DNA of 64,000 nt from Phenylobacterium montanum (lineage in GTDB: Bacteria; Pseudomonadota; Alphaproteobacteria; Caulobacterales; Caulobacteraceae). The notes beneath the pieces are model-generated. The model was not told where the DNA came from, ran no database searches, and saw only the letters and a list, made by a program, of their open reading frames with translations. This document shows positions 55,426 to 63,398 of the stretch, one piece after another (the stretch's first letter is position 1; every line of letters begins with the position of its first letter). A program made the translations under genes and the position numbers. The DNA is taken from contig NZ_CP073078.1 in assembly GCF_018135625.1 (NCBI RefSeq), positions 2,326,501 through 2,390,500 of the forward strand, read 5' to 3'.

Positions 55426-55911
55426 TTATGCTTCGACCAGCGGCGTCAGCGCGATCGGCTCGGCCTGACCCTCATTGTGGTTCAGTTCCGCTCGCGCCTT
55501 ACCCCCTTCCTGCGGGGTGAGTTGAGCGAACACCTCCAGCATGTGATCGTCCGGATCGAGGAAATAGATGCCGATGGAGACGCCGTGGTCCAGGATTTCC
55601 TGGATCCGAACCTTCTTCTCGATCAGCCGCGCATAGACGCGCCGAAGCTCGTCGATGTCGCCGCCGCAGTCGAGTTCGAGGCCGAAATGTTCGAACTCCT
55701 TGCCGCGGGAAGCGCCTGGCTCGCCGGGAAAGACAGCCAGGTCGTGGTCGCTTTCACCGAAGCTGAGGAATATTCCCCCGGCATAGGGACCGGACGCCGC
55801 CCGAGCCGTGATCGTCATGCCCAGCACATCGCAGTACCAGGCCGCGGACGCCTCGGGGTCCTTCACGAACAACACAAGGTGGGCGAGACGCTTGATCTTA
55901 GGCATGGACAT
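55426..55911 (-). CDS. VOC family protein (single glyoxalase/dioxygenase module)
   Basis: A 161-residue VOC protein: KIKRLAHLVLFVKDPEASAA, HDLAVFP, FEHFGLELDCGGD, GIYFLDPDDHMLEVF. His and Glu residues at the canonical positions suggest a metal site. ATG 55911 is chosen from GGAG 9 bases upstream. The start overlaps the propeller gene by 14 bases, so the two are co-translated. Single-module VOC proteins of this type can be extradiol dioxygenases, dehalogenases or isomerases. The locus favours a catechol-type or keto-enol substrate. Confidence 0.85.
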   Translation of the reverse strand: MSMPKIKRLAHLVLFVKDPEASAAWYCDVLGMTITARAASGPYAGGIFLSFGESDHDLAVFPGEPGASRGKEFEHFGLELDCGGDIDELRRVYARLIEKKVRIQEILDHGVSIGIYFLDPDDHMLEVFAQLTPQEGGKARAELNHNEGQAEPIALTPLVEA

Positions 55912-56935
55912 CGGGGTTGGCTCCGCCACTGGCCGGCGACCCGGGCAGCCAGGTCAAGTCGGTGATTTCGCTGAACTCACGCCATTCCTTGCGCCAGCTG
56001 AGGCCGCCGTCGAGACTGCGATAGAGATCGCCGAACTTGGTGCCGGCCAGAACCAGGTTGGGATCGGCTTGATTGACGCCGATCGCCCAGAGACAGGAGT
56101 TGGGCTGCACCGGGAACGGCGCGTTTTCCCAGGTCTCGCCGCCGTCCCGCGAGCGCAGGAACAGGGCCGTGGAGCCGGGCGTGCCGTCGCCGATGCCGAG
56201 AAACAGCTCGCCCTGGGCTCCAGGCTTTTGCACAAGAACCCGGGAATAGTAGATACCCCAGCTGTCCTTCACGTCGCGCCGGCGCCAGGTCTGTCCGTCG
56301 TCGGTCGAAATGAAGATCGAGGTGACCGAAACCACCACGATCCGCTTCTGAGCGCCGGGGAGGACGACCACGCTGTGGATGTCCGAGTTGCCCCGAGCCG
56401 GCGGGAACCGACCGTCGATCCGCTCCCATTCGTCACCGCCGTCGCGCGTGCGGAACAGGCCGCCCTCCTCGACCCCGACCCAGACATCGCGCGGGTCTTC
56501 AGGATCCACGGCCATGGCCAGCATGCGCGGGCGGCTGACGCCTGCGCATTTCGGCGGCATCAAAAGGGTTGTCTGCTCCCAGGTCCGGCCGGCGTCGGCG
56601 GAGCGGTAGAAGGCGGCGCGAGACGGGGAACCGGTGCCGGCGTACATGATCTTTGGATCGCTCGGCCCGGCGACCAGCTTCCAGATGGCGACGTCGTTGA
56701 GGACGCTGTCGATCCGGTTCCAAGTGACGCCGCAGTCCTCACTTTTGAACAGGCCGCGTTCGGCGCCGGCGAATACGGCTTCAGGGTTCTGCGGGTCCGC
56801 CAACAGGCAGCGGACGCAGTCGTCGTATTCCAGGTCCTGATTGATCGTCAGCCGGTGCCAGGTTTCGCCGTCGTTATGGCTGCGGATGACGGCCTGCCCA
56901 TCCGTCGACACCAGCAAGGTGCGTTGCGGTTCCAT
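55898..56935 (-). CDS. Seven-Asp-box (BNR/sialidase-like) beta-propeller protein
   Basis: A 345-residue protein made of regularly spaced Asp-box repeats (SxDxGxTW): SHNDGETW, SEDCGVTW, SADAGRTW, TRDGGDEW, STDDGQTW, SRDGGETW and SLDGGLSW, seven in all. That predicts a seven-bladed propeller with nothing else attached. ATG 56935 follows GGGAGGG. The earlier open frame is not used. There is no signal peptide, so it is probably cytoplasmic, which is unusual for Asp-box proteins. Catalytic residues of sialidases (Arg triad) were not recognised. It is between an aldehyde dehydrogenase and a VOC protein gene, so a role in the same pathway is likely but undefined. Confidence 0.85.
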   Translation of the reverse strand: MEPQRTLLVSTDGQAVIRSHNDGETWHRLTINQDLEYDDCVRCLLADPQNPEAVFAGAERGLFKSEDCGVTWNRIDSVLNDVAIWKLVAGPSDPKIMYAGTGSPSRAAFYRSADAGRTWEQTTLLMPPKCAGVSRPRMLAMAVDPEDPRDVWVGVEEGGLFRTRDGGDEWERIDGRFPPARGNSDIHSVVVLPGAQKRIVVVSVTSIFISTDDGQTWRRRDVKDSWGIYYSRVLVQKPGAQGELFLGIGDGTPGSTALFLRSRDGGETWENAPFPVQPNSCLWAIGVNQADPNLVLAGTKFGDLYRSLDGGLSWRKEWREFSEITDLTWLPGSPASGGANPDVHA

Positions 56936-56993
56936 TCGCCCTCCCACTTCCCTCTTCTGGCCGGCGGCAAATCGCTGGCCGCCGGCGGCTTCG

Positions 56994-58496
56994 TCAGGAC
57001 AGATTGATCCAGACGCTCTTGGTCTCGCTGTAGAGTTCCATGGCCTGGCGGCCATGCTCCCGGCCCCAGCCGGACTGCTTGAACCCGCCGAACGGCGTGG
57101 CCGGATCGATGAGGTTGAAGCAGTTCACCCAGACTGTTCCGGCCTTGATGGCCCGGGCCAACCTGTGGGCGGTCTTGATGTCGCTGGTCCACACGCCCGC
57201 AGACAGGCCGTATTCGGAATCGTTGGCCTGACGGACGAGATCTTCCGGATCGCGCCAGGAAAGTACGCTCAGGACCGGCCCGAAGATCTCTTCGCGGACG
57301 ATACGCATCTGCGGCGCAGCGCCAGTGAAGATGGTCGGTTCGAAGAAATAGCCGCGGTCGAAGCCCTTGGGCCGGGCGCCGCCCGCCACCAGCTGGGCGC
57401 CTTCCTTAGCCCCGATATCGACATAGCTGCTGACGCGATCCCATTGCTCCTGGGAAACCAGAGGGCCGAAGGTGGTTTCCGGATCGAGGCCGTCGCCAAT
57501 CTTGAGTTTGGCCGCGCGCCTGGAGACCGCCTCGACCAAGGCGTCGTGACAGGTTTCGTGGACGTAGAGGCGCGAGCCGGCGGTGCAAGTCTGCCCCTGA
57601 TTGAAGAAAATGCCCTGGGCGATCGCGTCGGCGGCGGCCTCCAGGTCCGCATCTGGCGAGACGATCTGGGGCGACTTGCCGCCAAGCTCCAGCGAAACCT
57701 TCTTCAGATTGCCGGCCGAGGCGCGGACGATGGCCTTGCCGACCTCGGTCGAGCCGGTGAAGGCGATCTTGTCCACGCCGGGGTGATCGACCAGGGCGGC
57801 GCCCGCCTCGCCAAATCCGGGCGCGACGTTGAGCACGCCCGGCGGAAAGCCCGCCTCCAAAGCCAGTTCGCCCAGACGGAGCGCCGTCAAGGGCGTCTGT
57901 TCCGCAGGCTTGAGCACGACGGCGCAGCCGGCGGCCAGCGCCGGCGCCACCTTCCACGCCGCCATCGAAAGCGGATAGTTCCAGGGCACGATCAACCCTG
58001 CGACGCCAATCGGCTCGCGGGTCGTGTAGTTGAGGATTTCAAGACCGCCGCGCGGCGAGACCGGCAGGGTTTCTCCGCCGAACTTGGTCGGCCAGCCGGC
58101 GAAATACCGGAAGGTCTTGATCGAGCCCTCGACCTCGACGGCCCGGGTCAGGGTGGCGGGCTTGCCGTTATCCAGGCATTCCAGCACGGCGAGTTCGTGC
58201 GCGTCCCGCTCGATCAGGTCCGCCAAGCGATAAAGAAGCCGCGAGCGCTCCATCGCGGTCATCTTGCGCCAGCCCGAACTTTCGAACGCCTGGCGGGCCG
58301 CCTGCACCGCCAGATCGATGTCGGCCTTGGCGGCGCGGGCCACTTCGGCGAGAGGCTCGCCGGTCGCCGGGTTGTAGGTCAGGAAGGTTTCGCCCGACTG
58401 CGCATCCAGCCGTTCTGCGCCGATCAGCAGGCGCTGCGGCCCCTGACGCACGCCGGCCCGGATCCGGTCGGCGGTTTCGAGCACGGAAGCCGTCAA
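56994..58496 (-). CDS. Aldehyde dehydrogenase
   Basis: A 500-residue NAD(P)-dependent ALDH with Glu270 in KKVSLELGGKSP and Cys304 in FFNQGQTCTAGSRL, plus VPWNYPLSMAAWK and FTGSTEVGKAI. The sequence type is that of betaine/phenylacetaldehyde/general aliphatic-aromatic ALDHs. The start is set at TTG 58496, 7 bases after AGGAG. GTG 58502 is the alternative, but it is only 1 base from it. The long frame upstream to 58673 runs into the divergent hydratase promoter and is not used. It heads the minus-strand group with the propeller and VOC genes. Confidence 0.9.
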   Translation of the reverse strand: MTASVLETADRIRAGVRQGPQRLLIGAERLDAQSGETFLTYNPATGEPLAEVARAAKADIDLAVQAARQAFESSGWRKMTAMERSRLLYRLADLIERDAHELAVLECLDNGKPATLTRAVEVEGSIKTFRYFAGWPTKFGGETLPVSPRGGLEILNYTTREPIGVAGLIVPWNYPLSMAAWKVAPALAAGCAVVLKPAEQTPLTALRLGELALEAGFPPGVLNVAPGFGEAGAALVDHPGVDKIAFTGSTEVGKAIVRASAGNLKKVSLELGGKSPQIVSPDADLEAAADAIAQGIFFNQGQTCTAGSRLYVHETCHDALVEAVSRRAAKLKIGDGLDPETTFGPLVSQEQWDRVSSYVDIGAKEGAQLVAGGARPKGFDRGYFFEPTIFTGAAPQMRIVREEIFGPVLSVLSWRDPEDLVRQANDSEYGLSAGVWTSDIKTAHRLARAIKAGTVWVNCFNLIDPATPFGGFKQSGWGREHGRQAMELYSETKSVWINLS

Positions 58497-58662
58497 TTTC
58501 ACGCTCCTGCAATGGCGAACGGTCGGCCCGCCCGCGGTCTGGATCCACCCTATAGCGCCACCTCGTTTAAGAAACAATCGCTGATTTCTGTTTATATAGT
58601 TGCGTTTTCGAGACAATGAAGACATATCTGGACCACCAAAGGGCAGGCGCGCCGGAGCGACC
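58497..58662. promoter_or_regulatory. Divergent promoter region, ALDH and hydratase operons
   Basis: A 166-bp gap with an AT-rich middle (58565-58620). A weak inverted repeat AGAAA(10)TTTCT spans 58570-58589. The LysR protein at 54391 is the obvious candidate regulator, but no clear T-N11-A site was confirmed. Confidence 0.35.
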
Positions 58663-59484
58663 GTGATCTCCACTCATCTTTTCGAGCTGACGGCGCTGGT
58701 CGTCGACGCTCACGGGACGGCCCGGCCGGTTGCGCCCGCCTTGCGGCGCGCGGCGCAGTTCGACCTGCAGGATGGCTATGCCGTGCAAGCCGATGTCTGG
58801 AAGCTGCGCGGGCGCCGGACCGCCGGCTACAAGATCGGGCTGACCAGCCCCCCCGCCCAGAAGGCGTTCGAGACCACCGAGCCGATCGTCGGCACACTGG
58901 CCGACCCGGATCTCGTTCGCAGCCCAGCCACGATTGCGGCCGGCGCCTTCCCCCTGTTCGCCGAAGCCGAAATCGCCTTCCTGATCGGCGCCGACTTTCC
59001 CCCTGCTGCCGCTCCCTTCAGCGAGGCCGATGTCCTGGCGCGCATCGAAAACGCTCATGCCAGTATCGAGCTGTGCCGCTCCCGCTATGGATGGGAGGAC
59101 GTGAGCCTCGCCGAGCTCGTCGCCGACAACAGCAATGCCGCTCTCCTGGCGATCGGCGAGCCGCTGCGCGACTGGCGGTCCGCCGACCTCACCTGCGCGC
59201 CGGTCACGCTGCGCCGCAAGGGCCACGACGACATACGCGGCTCGACCGCCGCCGTCCTCGGCGACCCGCGCCGCGCAATCACCTGGCTCGCAAACTGGCT
59301 GGCGCAGCGCGGCGAGAGCCTGACGGCCGGGCAAGTCGTCGCCAGCGGCAGCTGCACCGGCGTAACCCCATTGGGCGAAATCGAAGAACTCGTGGCCGAC
59401 TTTGGTCTGCTGGGCCAAGCTCGCGTGACCATCGGCCCGGACGAGACGAACAGAGCAGGAGCATCAGCATGGACCTCGGCCTGA
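58663..59484 (+). CDS. 2-keto-4-pentenoate hydratase family protein (MhpD-like)
   Basis: A 273-residue FAH-superfamily hydratase/decarboxylase. The landmarks are GYKIGLTSPPAQKAF near residue 55, AEAEIAFLIGADFP with the metal-binding acids, AHASIELCRSRYG, VADNSNAALLAIG and SGSCTGVTPL. GTG 58663 is chosen: GGAG lies 6 bases upstream and the earlier frame has no similarity. Family members hydrate 2-hydroxypenta-2,4-dienoate or decarboxylate 4-oxalocrotonate in meta-cleavage pathways. It starts a plus-strand run with SDR, ALDH, DUF1185, hydrolase and aminotransferase genes and overlaps the SDR gene by 16 bases. Confidence 0.9.
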   Translation: MISTHLFELTALVVDAHGTARPVAPALRRAAQFDLQDGYAVQADVWKLRGRRTAGYKIGLTSPPAQKAFETTEPIVGTLADPDLVRSPATIAAGAFPLFAEAEIAFLIGADFPPAAAPFSEADVLARIENAHASIELCRSRYGWEDVSLAELVADNSNAALLAIGEPLRDWRSADLTCAPVTLRRKGHDDIRGSTAAVLGDPRRAITWLANWLAQRGESLTAGQVVASGSCTGVTPLGEIEELVADFGLLGQARVTIGPDETNRAGASAWTSA

Positions 59485-60266
59485 AGGGCAAGGTGGCGAT
59501 CGTCACCGGCGGCAGCGTCGGCATCGGCGCGGAGACGGCTCGCAAGCTGGCCGGCGAGGGCGCGCGCGTCGTCATCGCCGCGCGCACGCGCACGACCTTG
59601 GAGCAGGCGGCGGAAAAGATCCGCGCCGAGACCGGTGGCGAGGTCGTCGCGATCCCGGTGGACACCAGCGACAATCTCTCCGCCCGCCAGCTCGTCGATG
59701 AGACCGTCCGGCAGTTCGGCGGCGTGGACATCCTGGTCAATTGCGCCGCCCATCCAGGCGGCCTTGTCCGCAATTCCCTGGACGAGGCCGACGAGGACAA
59801 CCTCCTGCTCGACCTCAACATCAAGCTCGTCGGCTATTTTCGCATGTGCAAGGCCTGCGCGCCGCACATGCGCAAGGCGGGATGGGGGCGCATCGTCAAT
59901 GTCGGCGGCCTGACCGCCCGCTCCACCGAAGCGCTGAGCGGCCTGCGCAACACCGCCCTGGTGCATCTGACCAAGACCCTCTCGGACCAGCTGGGCCCGG
60001 ACGGGATCACGGTCAACATCGTCCACCCGGGCGTGACGCGGACCGAACACGTCGAGACCTGGTTCGCGGAAATGGCCGCAAAGGAAGGCATTTCCTACGA
60101 GGCCTTCGTGCAACGGGAGGCCGCCGATCCGGCCGCCATCCGCCGGATGCTCGAGCCTGAGGAAGTGGCCGACGTGATCGTGTTCCTGGCCTCGCGCCGC
60201 GCCAGCGGACTGACCGGCGAATCCATCGCGGTGGACGGCGGCCTCTCGCGCGCCGTGTTCCTCTGA
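59469..60266 (+). CDS. SDR-fold protein lacking the catalytic triad
   Basis: A 265-residue SDR-type Rossmann protein. The cofactor site is normal (TGGSVGIG) and the fold motifs are there (VDILVNCAAHPGG, HPGVTRTEH, AVDGGLSR). At the active site, however, the usual Ser, Tyr and Lys are replaced: VNVGGLTAR has Gly where Ser is expected, and SGLRN stands where YxxxK should be (Tyr to Ser, Lys to Asn). It should bind NAD(P) but not work by the standard mechanism. ATG 59469 follows AGGAGC and overlaps the hydratase gene. It may be a non-redox enzyme or a structural partner. Confidence 0.87.
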   Translation: MDLGLKGKVAIVTGGSVGIGAETARKLAGEGARVVIAARTRTTLEQAAEKIRAETGGEVVAIPVDTSDNLSARQLVDETVRQFGGVDILVNCAAHPGGLVRNSLDEADEDNLLLDLNIKLVGYFRMCKACAPHMRKAGWGRIVNVGGLTARSTEALSGLRNTALVHLTKTLSDQLGPDGITVNIVHPGVTRTEHVETWFAEMAAKEGISYEAFVQREAADPAAIRRMLEPEEVADVIVFLASRRASGLTGESIAVDGGLSRAVFL

Positions 60267-60278
60267 CGGCTGAAGGTC

Positions 60279-61709
60279 ATGATCGAACTTATGCATGAGG
60301 CCTGCCTGGTCGATGGCCGCTGGGTCACGGGCGAGGACTGGCTGGAGGTGGACGATCCGGCCAGCGGCCGCATCATCGGCCGGGTCCCCAACTTCGGCGC
60401 CGAAGCCGCGCGATGCGCCATCGAGGCCGCCCGAGCGGCCCAGCCGGCCTGGGCGGCGACACCGGCGGCCGAGCGCGCCAGGGTCCTGCGCCGCCTGGCG
60501 AACCTGATCGAGGAGCGCGTCGAGGAACTCGCGGCGTTGCTCACCCTCGAGCAGGGCAAGCCGCTGGCCGAAGCCAGGGCCGAGGTCCGCTCGGCCGCGG
60601 CGTTCTTCGAATGGTTCGCCGAAGAAGGCCGGCGCGCCTATGGCGACATCATCCCCTCCCCGTCGCGCGACCGGCGGCTGCTGGTGATCAAGCAGGCCAT
60701 CGGCGTCGTCGCCGCCATAACCCCCTGGAATTTTCCGATCAGCATGCCGGCCCGCAAGGTTGCGCCCGCCCTGGCGGCGGGATGCGCCATTGTGCTCAAG
60801 CCGGCGGTCCAGACGCCGTTCTCGGCCCTGGCCCTCGGCGCCCTGGCACAGGAGGCGGGCCTCCCAGCCGGCCTTTTCAGCGTCGTCACCGGAGATCCGC
60901 AGGCGATCGGACTTGAGCTGACCACCCATCCCGCGGTCGCCAAGGTCAGCTTCACCGGATCGACCGCGACGGGCGCCAAGATCTTCACTCAGTCCGCAGG
61001 CGGCATTAAGCGGCTGGGTCTGGAGCTTGGCGGCAACGCGCCCTTCATCGTCTTCGCCGACGCCGACCTCGACGCCGCCGTGGCCGGCGCCCTGGAGTCC
61101 AAGTTCCGCAACGCCGGCCAGACCTGCGTCTGCGCCAACCGCTTCTATGTCGAGGCGCCCGTCTACGACGCCTTCGTCGAGCGCCTGGCCACGGCCGCCG
61201 CCGCGCTCAAGGCCGGGCCGGGACAGGAGGCCGACAGTCGCATCGGGCCGCTGATCGATGAGCGCGCCGTCGCCAAGGTCGAGCGCCTGGTCGCCGGCGC
61301 CGTCGAACAGGGCGCCAGCCTGGTGGTCGGCGGCGCCCGGGATGCGGCCGGCCCACGCTTCTTTCAGCCGACCGTGCTCTGCGACGTCTCGCGCGACATG
61401 GCGGTCGTGCAGGAGGAGATCTTTGGACCGGTCGCGCCCGTCCTTCGCTTCCACACCGAAGCCGAGGCCGTGGCCCTGGCCAATGATTCTCCCGTCGGCC
61501 TCGCCGCCTACATCTATTCGCGGGATGTCAGCCGCATCTGGCGCGTCGCCGAGGCCCTGGAAACCGGGATGGTGGGCGCGAACACCGGGCTGATTTCCAC
61601 CGAAGCAGCGCCTTTTGGCGGGGTGAAGGCGTCCGGCCTCGGGCGAGAGGGGTCCCGCTACGGGCTCGAGGACTATCTCGAGATCAAGTACCTCTGCCTG
61701 GCCGTGTGA
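60279..61709 (+). CDS. Aldehyde dehydrogenase, succinate-semialdehyde-dehydrogenase-like
   Basis: A 476-residue ALDH with Glu249 in RLGLELGGNAP and Cys283 in NAGQTCVCANRFY. The C-x-C at 283-285 and ANR are the hallmark of the succinate semialdehyde dehydrogenase (GabD) group. TPWNFPISMPARK and FTGSTATGAKI are also present, and the C-terminus EDYLEIKYLCL is typical. ATG 60279 follows GAAGG. In this run, with an aminotransferase and a DUF1185 protein, a semialdehyde made by transamination or ring-product cleavage is a reasonable substrate (inference). Confidence 0.92.
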   Translation: MIELMHEACLVDGRWVTGEDWLEVDDPASGRIIGRVPNFGAEAARCAIEAARAAQPAWAATPAAERARVLRRLANLIEERVEELAALLTLEQGKPLAEARAEVRSAAAFFEWFAEEGRRAYGDIIPSPSRDRRLLVIKQAIGVVAAITPWNFPISMPARKVAPALAAGCAIVLKPAVQTPFSALALGALAQEAGLPAGLFSVVTGDPQAIGLELTTHPAVAKVSFTGSTATGAKIFTQSAGGIKRLGLELGGNAPFIVFADADLDAAVAGALESKFRNAGQTCVCANRFYVEAPVYDAFVERLATAAAALKAGPGQEADSRIGPLIDERAVAKVERLVAGAVEQGASLVVGGARDAAGPRFFQPTVLCDVSRDMAVVQEEIFGPVAPVLRFHTEAEAVALANDSPVGLAAYIYSRDVSRIWRVAEALETGMVGANTGLISTEAAPFGGVKASGLGREGSRYGLEDYLEIKYLCLAV

Positions 61710-61747
61710 TGTCGCGGATCAATGCGGAGGGGCTCGTCCAAATTGTT

Positions 61748-61775
61748 CCGTTTAATCAACTATTGAATTGAACGG
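61748..61775. promoter_or_regulatory. Imperfect palindrome upstream of the DUF1185 gene
   Basis: CCGTTTAAT (61748-61756) and ATTGAACGG (61767-61775) are complementary except for one pair and are separated by 10 bp in an AT-rich gap of about 140 bp. It is a candidate operator for a second promoter in this gene run. Confidence 0.35.
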
Positions 61776-61851
61776 CACTTATTGTTGTGCAAATGATAGC
61801 CCAAGCGCCGACGTCGAAGAGACGCCGCACCTAGATCCAGAGAGGAGCGCA

Positions 61852-62460
61852 ATGCCCAATCGGCCTGCGAATTTCCACGGCCTGCATATCCGCAAGTGGT
61901 ATGCCTTCGAGGAGGAGACCCTGGCGCTCGAGACCGGGCGGCTGGCCGATGGCGAGCCCCTCTTGAAGCTCGTCATAGCCGCGGCCATCGACAATCCTCA
62001 CGCCGGCGCCTTCGTGGAGTCGTTCGAAGAGGTGATCGCCCAGTCCGCCTATCTGGGCGAGGCGTTCGCCCAGCGCCTGCAGGCCCGCTTGGACGGCAGG
62101 GCGGTGCAGAGCTACGGCAAGGCCGCGCTCGTGGGGGTCAACTGCGAATACGAGCATGGCAATGCGTTTCTGACCACGACCTTCGCAGAGCCGGTCCGCG
62201 CCGCGGTGGGTGGCGGCATGTCCTGGGTCCCCTCTTCGGGAAAGCGCGGCGGACCCGGAACGGCGATCGACATACCGCTGGCGCACAAGGACGCGCTCTA
62301 TGTCCGATCGCACTACGACACCGTCTCGGTGACCTTCACCGACTCTCCGGGTCCGGACGAGGTGGTGATCGCCGTCGCGGTCGCGACCCGCGGACGACTT
62401 CATGCTCGCCTGGGCGGCTTGCGCCACGCGGAAATCGTCGGCCAGGACGGCCTGCACTGA
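61852..62460 (+). CDS. Amino acid synthesis family protein (DUF1185)
   Basis: A 202-residue protein of the AA_synth family (PF06684): IRKWYAFEEETLALE, AAAIDNPHAGAFVESFEEV, YGKAALVGVNCEYEHGNAFL, AVGGGMSWVPSSGKRGGPGT and LAHKDALYVRSHYDTVSV are all family blocks. ATG 61852 follows AGAGGAGC. The longer frame from 61768 is not used. No reaction is established for the family to my knowledge, despite the name; members recur beside ring-cleavage, dihydrodipicolinate-synthase-like and aminotransferase genes. It is followed 6 bp later by the alpha/beta hydrolase. Confidence 0.88.
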   Translation: MPNRPANFHGLHIRKWYAFEEETLALETGRLADGEPLLKLVIAAAIDNPHAGAFVESFEEVIAQSAYLGEAFAQRLQARLDGRAVQSYGKAALVGVNCEYEHGNAFLTTTFAEPVRAAVGGGMSWVPSSGKRGGPGTAIDIPLAHKDALYVRSHYDTVSVTFTDSPGPDEVVIAVAVATRGRLHARLGGLRHAEIVGQDGLH

Positions 62461-62465
62461 CGGGG

Positions 62466-63398
62466 ATGATGGGCATGAACCAGCCGGCCGCCGACGGCCC
62501 GCCGCCACCGGCGGCCCCTCTTGCGAACGAACGAACGCGCTTCGTACAGGTGAACGGTCTGCAGCTTTGCATTCGCGAATGGGGCGAAGCCGGCCGGCCG
62601 GCTATGGTCCTGCTTCACGGCCTGCGCGGCTTTTCCGCCACCTGGCGGACGCTGGCCCAGGCCCTGTCCCCGACCTGGCGGCTGGTCGCCATCGACCAGC
62701 GGGGCCGCGGCGAGAGTGACTGGGACCCTGAGGCCAACTACTATACCGACGCCTATCTGGCCGACCTCGAAGCCGTGGTCGACGGGCTCGGGCTGGAGCG
62801 CTTCGTGCTGGTGGGCCACTCGATGGGAGGGACCACCGCCTATGTCTATGCGGCACGCCACCCCTCGCGCGTGGCGGCCCTGGTTATCGAGGACATCGCC
62901 CCGGGCTCATCGGCCAAGGGCGCCGGCGCCGAGCGGATCATGCGCGAAATGTCGTCGCTTCCTGCCTCCTTCGAGACCTGGACCGACGCCCGCGCCTACT
63001 GGCGTAGCGCGCGCCCCAGCCTCGGAGAAGAGGCGCTGGAGCAACGCCTGGCCGAAAGCCTGCGCGAGGACGGAAGCGGCAGGATCACCTGGCGCTATGA
63101 CGCCGCCGGCATCAGCCGCGTCCGGCTCAATCCGGACCCGGCGCGCACGGTCGATCTCTGGCCGGTCGTCGAGGCGTTGCAGGTTCCGACGCTCATCCTT
63201 CGCGGCGGCCAGTCCGACTTCTGCCCCGAGGCGACCGTCGGCGAGATGATCCGGCGCAACCCGCAGATATCCTCCGTCACCATTCCCGGCGCCAGCCACT
63301 ACGTCCACGACGACGCGCCGGATCCCTTCCTTCAGCATCTCCGAAGCTTCCTTGATCACCTCGGAGCCCAGAACAGCTCAGGAGCCGTTGCGCCATGA
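62466..63398 (+). CDS. Alpha/beta hydrolase
   Basis: A 310-residue alpha/beta-hydrolase with nucleophile Ser119 in LVGHSMGG, acid Asp251 in RGGQSDFCP, His278 in PGASHYVH, and the oxyanion HG in LLHGLRGF. It resembles C-C bond hydrolases and esterases of meta-cleavage pathways, though no subfamily signature is decisive. ATG 62466 is used, and ATG 62469 or 62475 cannot be excluded. A long in-frame opening back to 61896 overlaps the DUF1185 gene and is a shadow. Its TGA overlaps the aminotransferase start (ATGA). Confidence 0.88.
   Translation: MMGMNQPAADGPPPPAAPLANERTRFVQVNGLQLCIREWGEAGRPAMVLLHGLRGFSATWRTLAQALSPTWRLVAIDQRGRGESDWDPEANYYTDAYLADLEAVVDGLGLERFVLVGHSMGGTTAYVYAARHPSRVAALVIEDIAPGSSAKGAGAERIMREMSSLPASFETWTDARAYWRSARPSLGEEALEQRLAESLREDGSGRITWRYDAAGISRVRLNPDPARTVDLWPVVEALQVPTLILRGGQSDFCPEATVGEMIRRNPQISSVTIPGASHYVHDDAPDPFLQHLRSFLDHLGAQNSSGAVAP

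Noticed and set aside
56841-58619. 592-codon plus-strand open frame opposite the ALDH
   Set aside because: No domain, unusual Arg/Gln/Gly-rich composition, and the opposite strand encodes a full ALDH with catalytic residues.
59085-61454. 789-codon open frame on the minus strand
   Set aside because: It lies wholly opposite the hydratase, SDR and ALDH genes, has no recognisable domain, and is the usual mirror opening of GC-rich codon bias.
61896-62465. Long N-terminal extension of the alpha/beta hydrolase
   Set aside because: It overlaps the DUF1185 gene in another frame; the hydrolase fold begins only after 62466.
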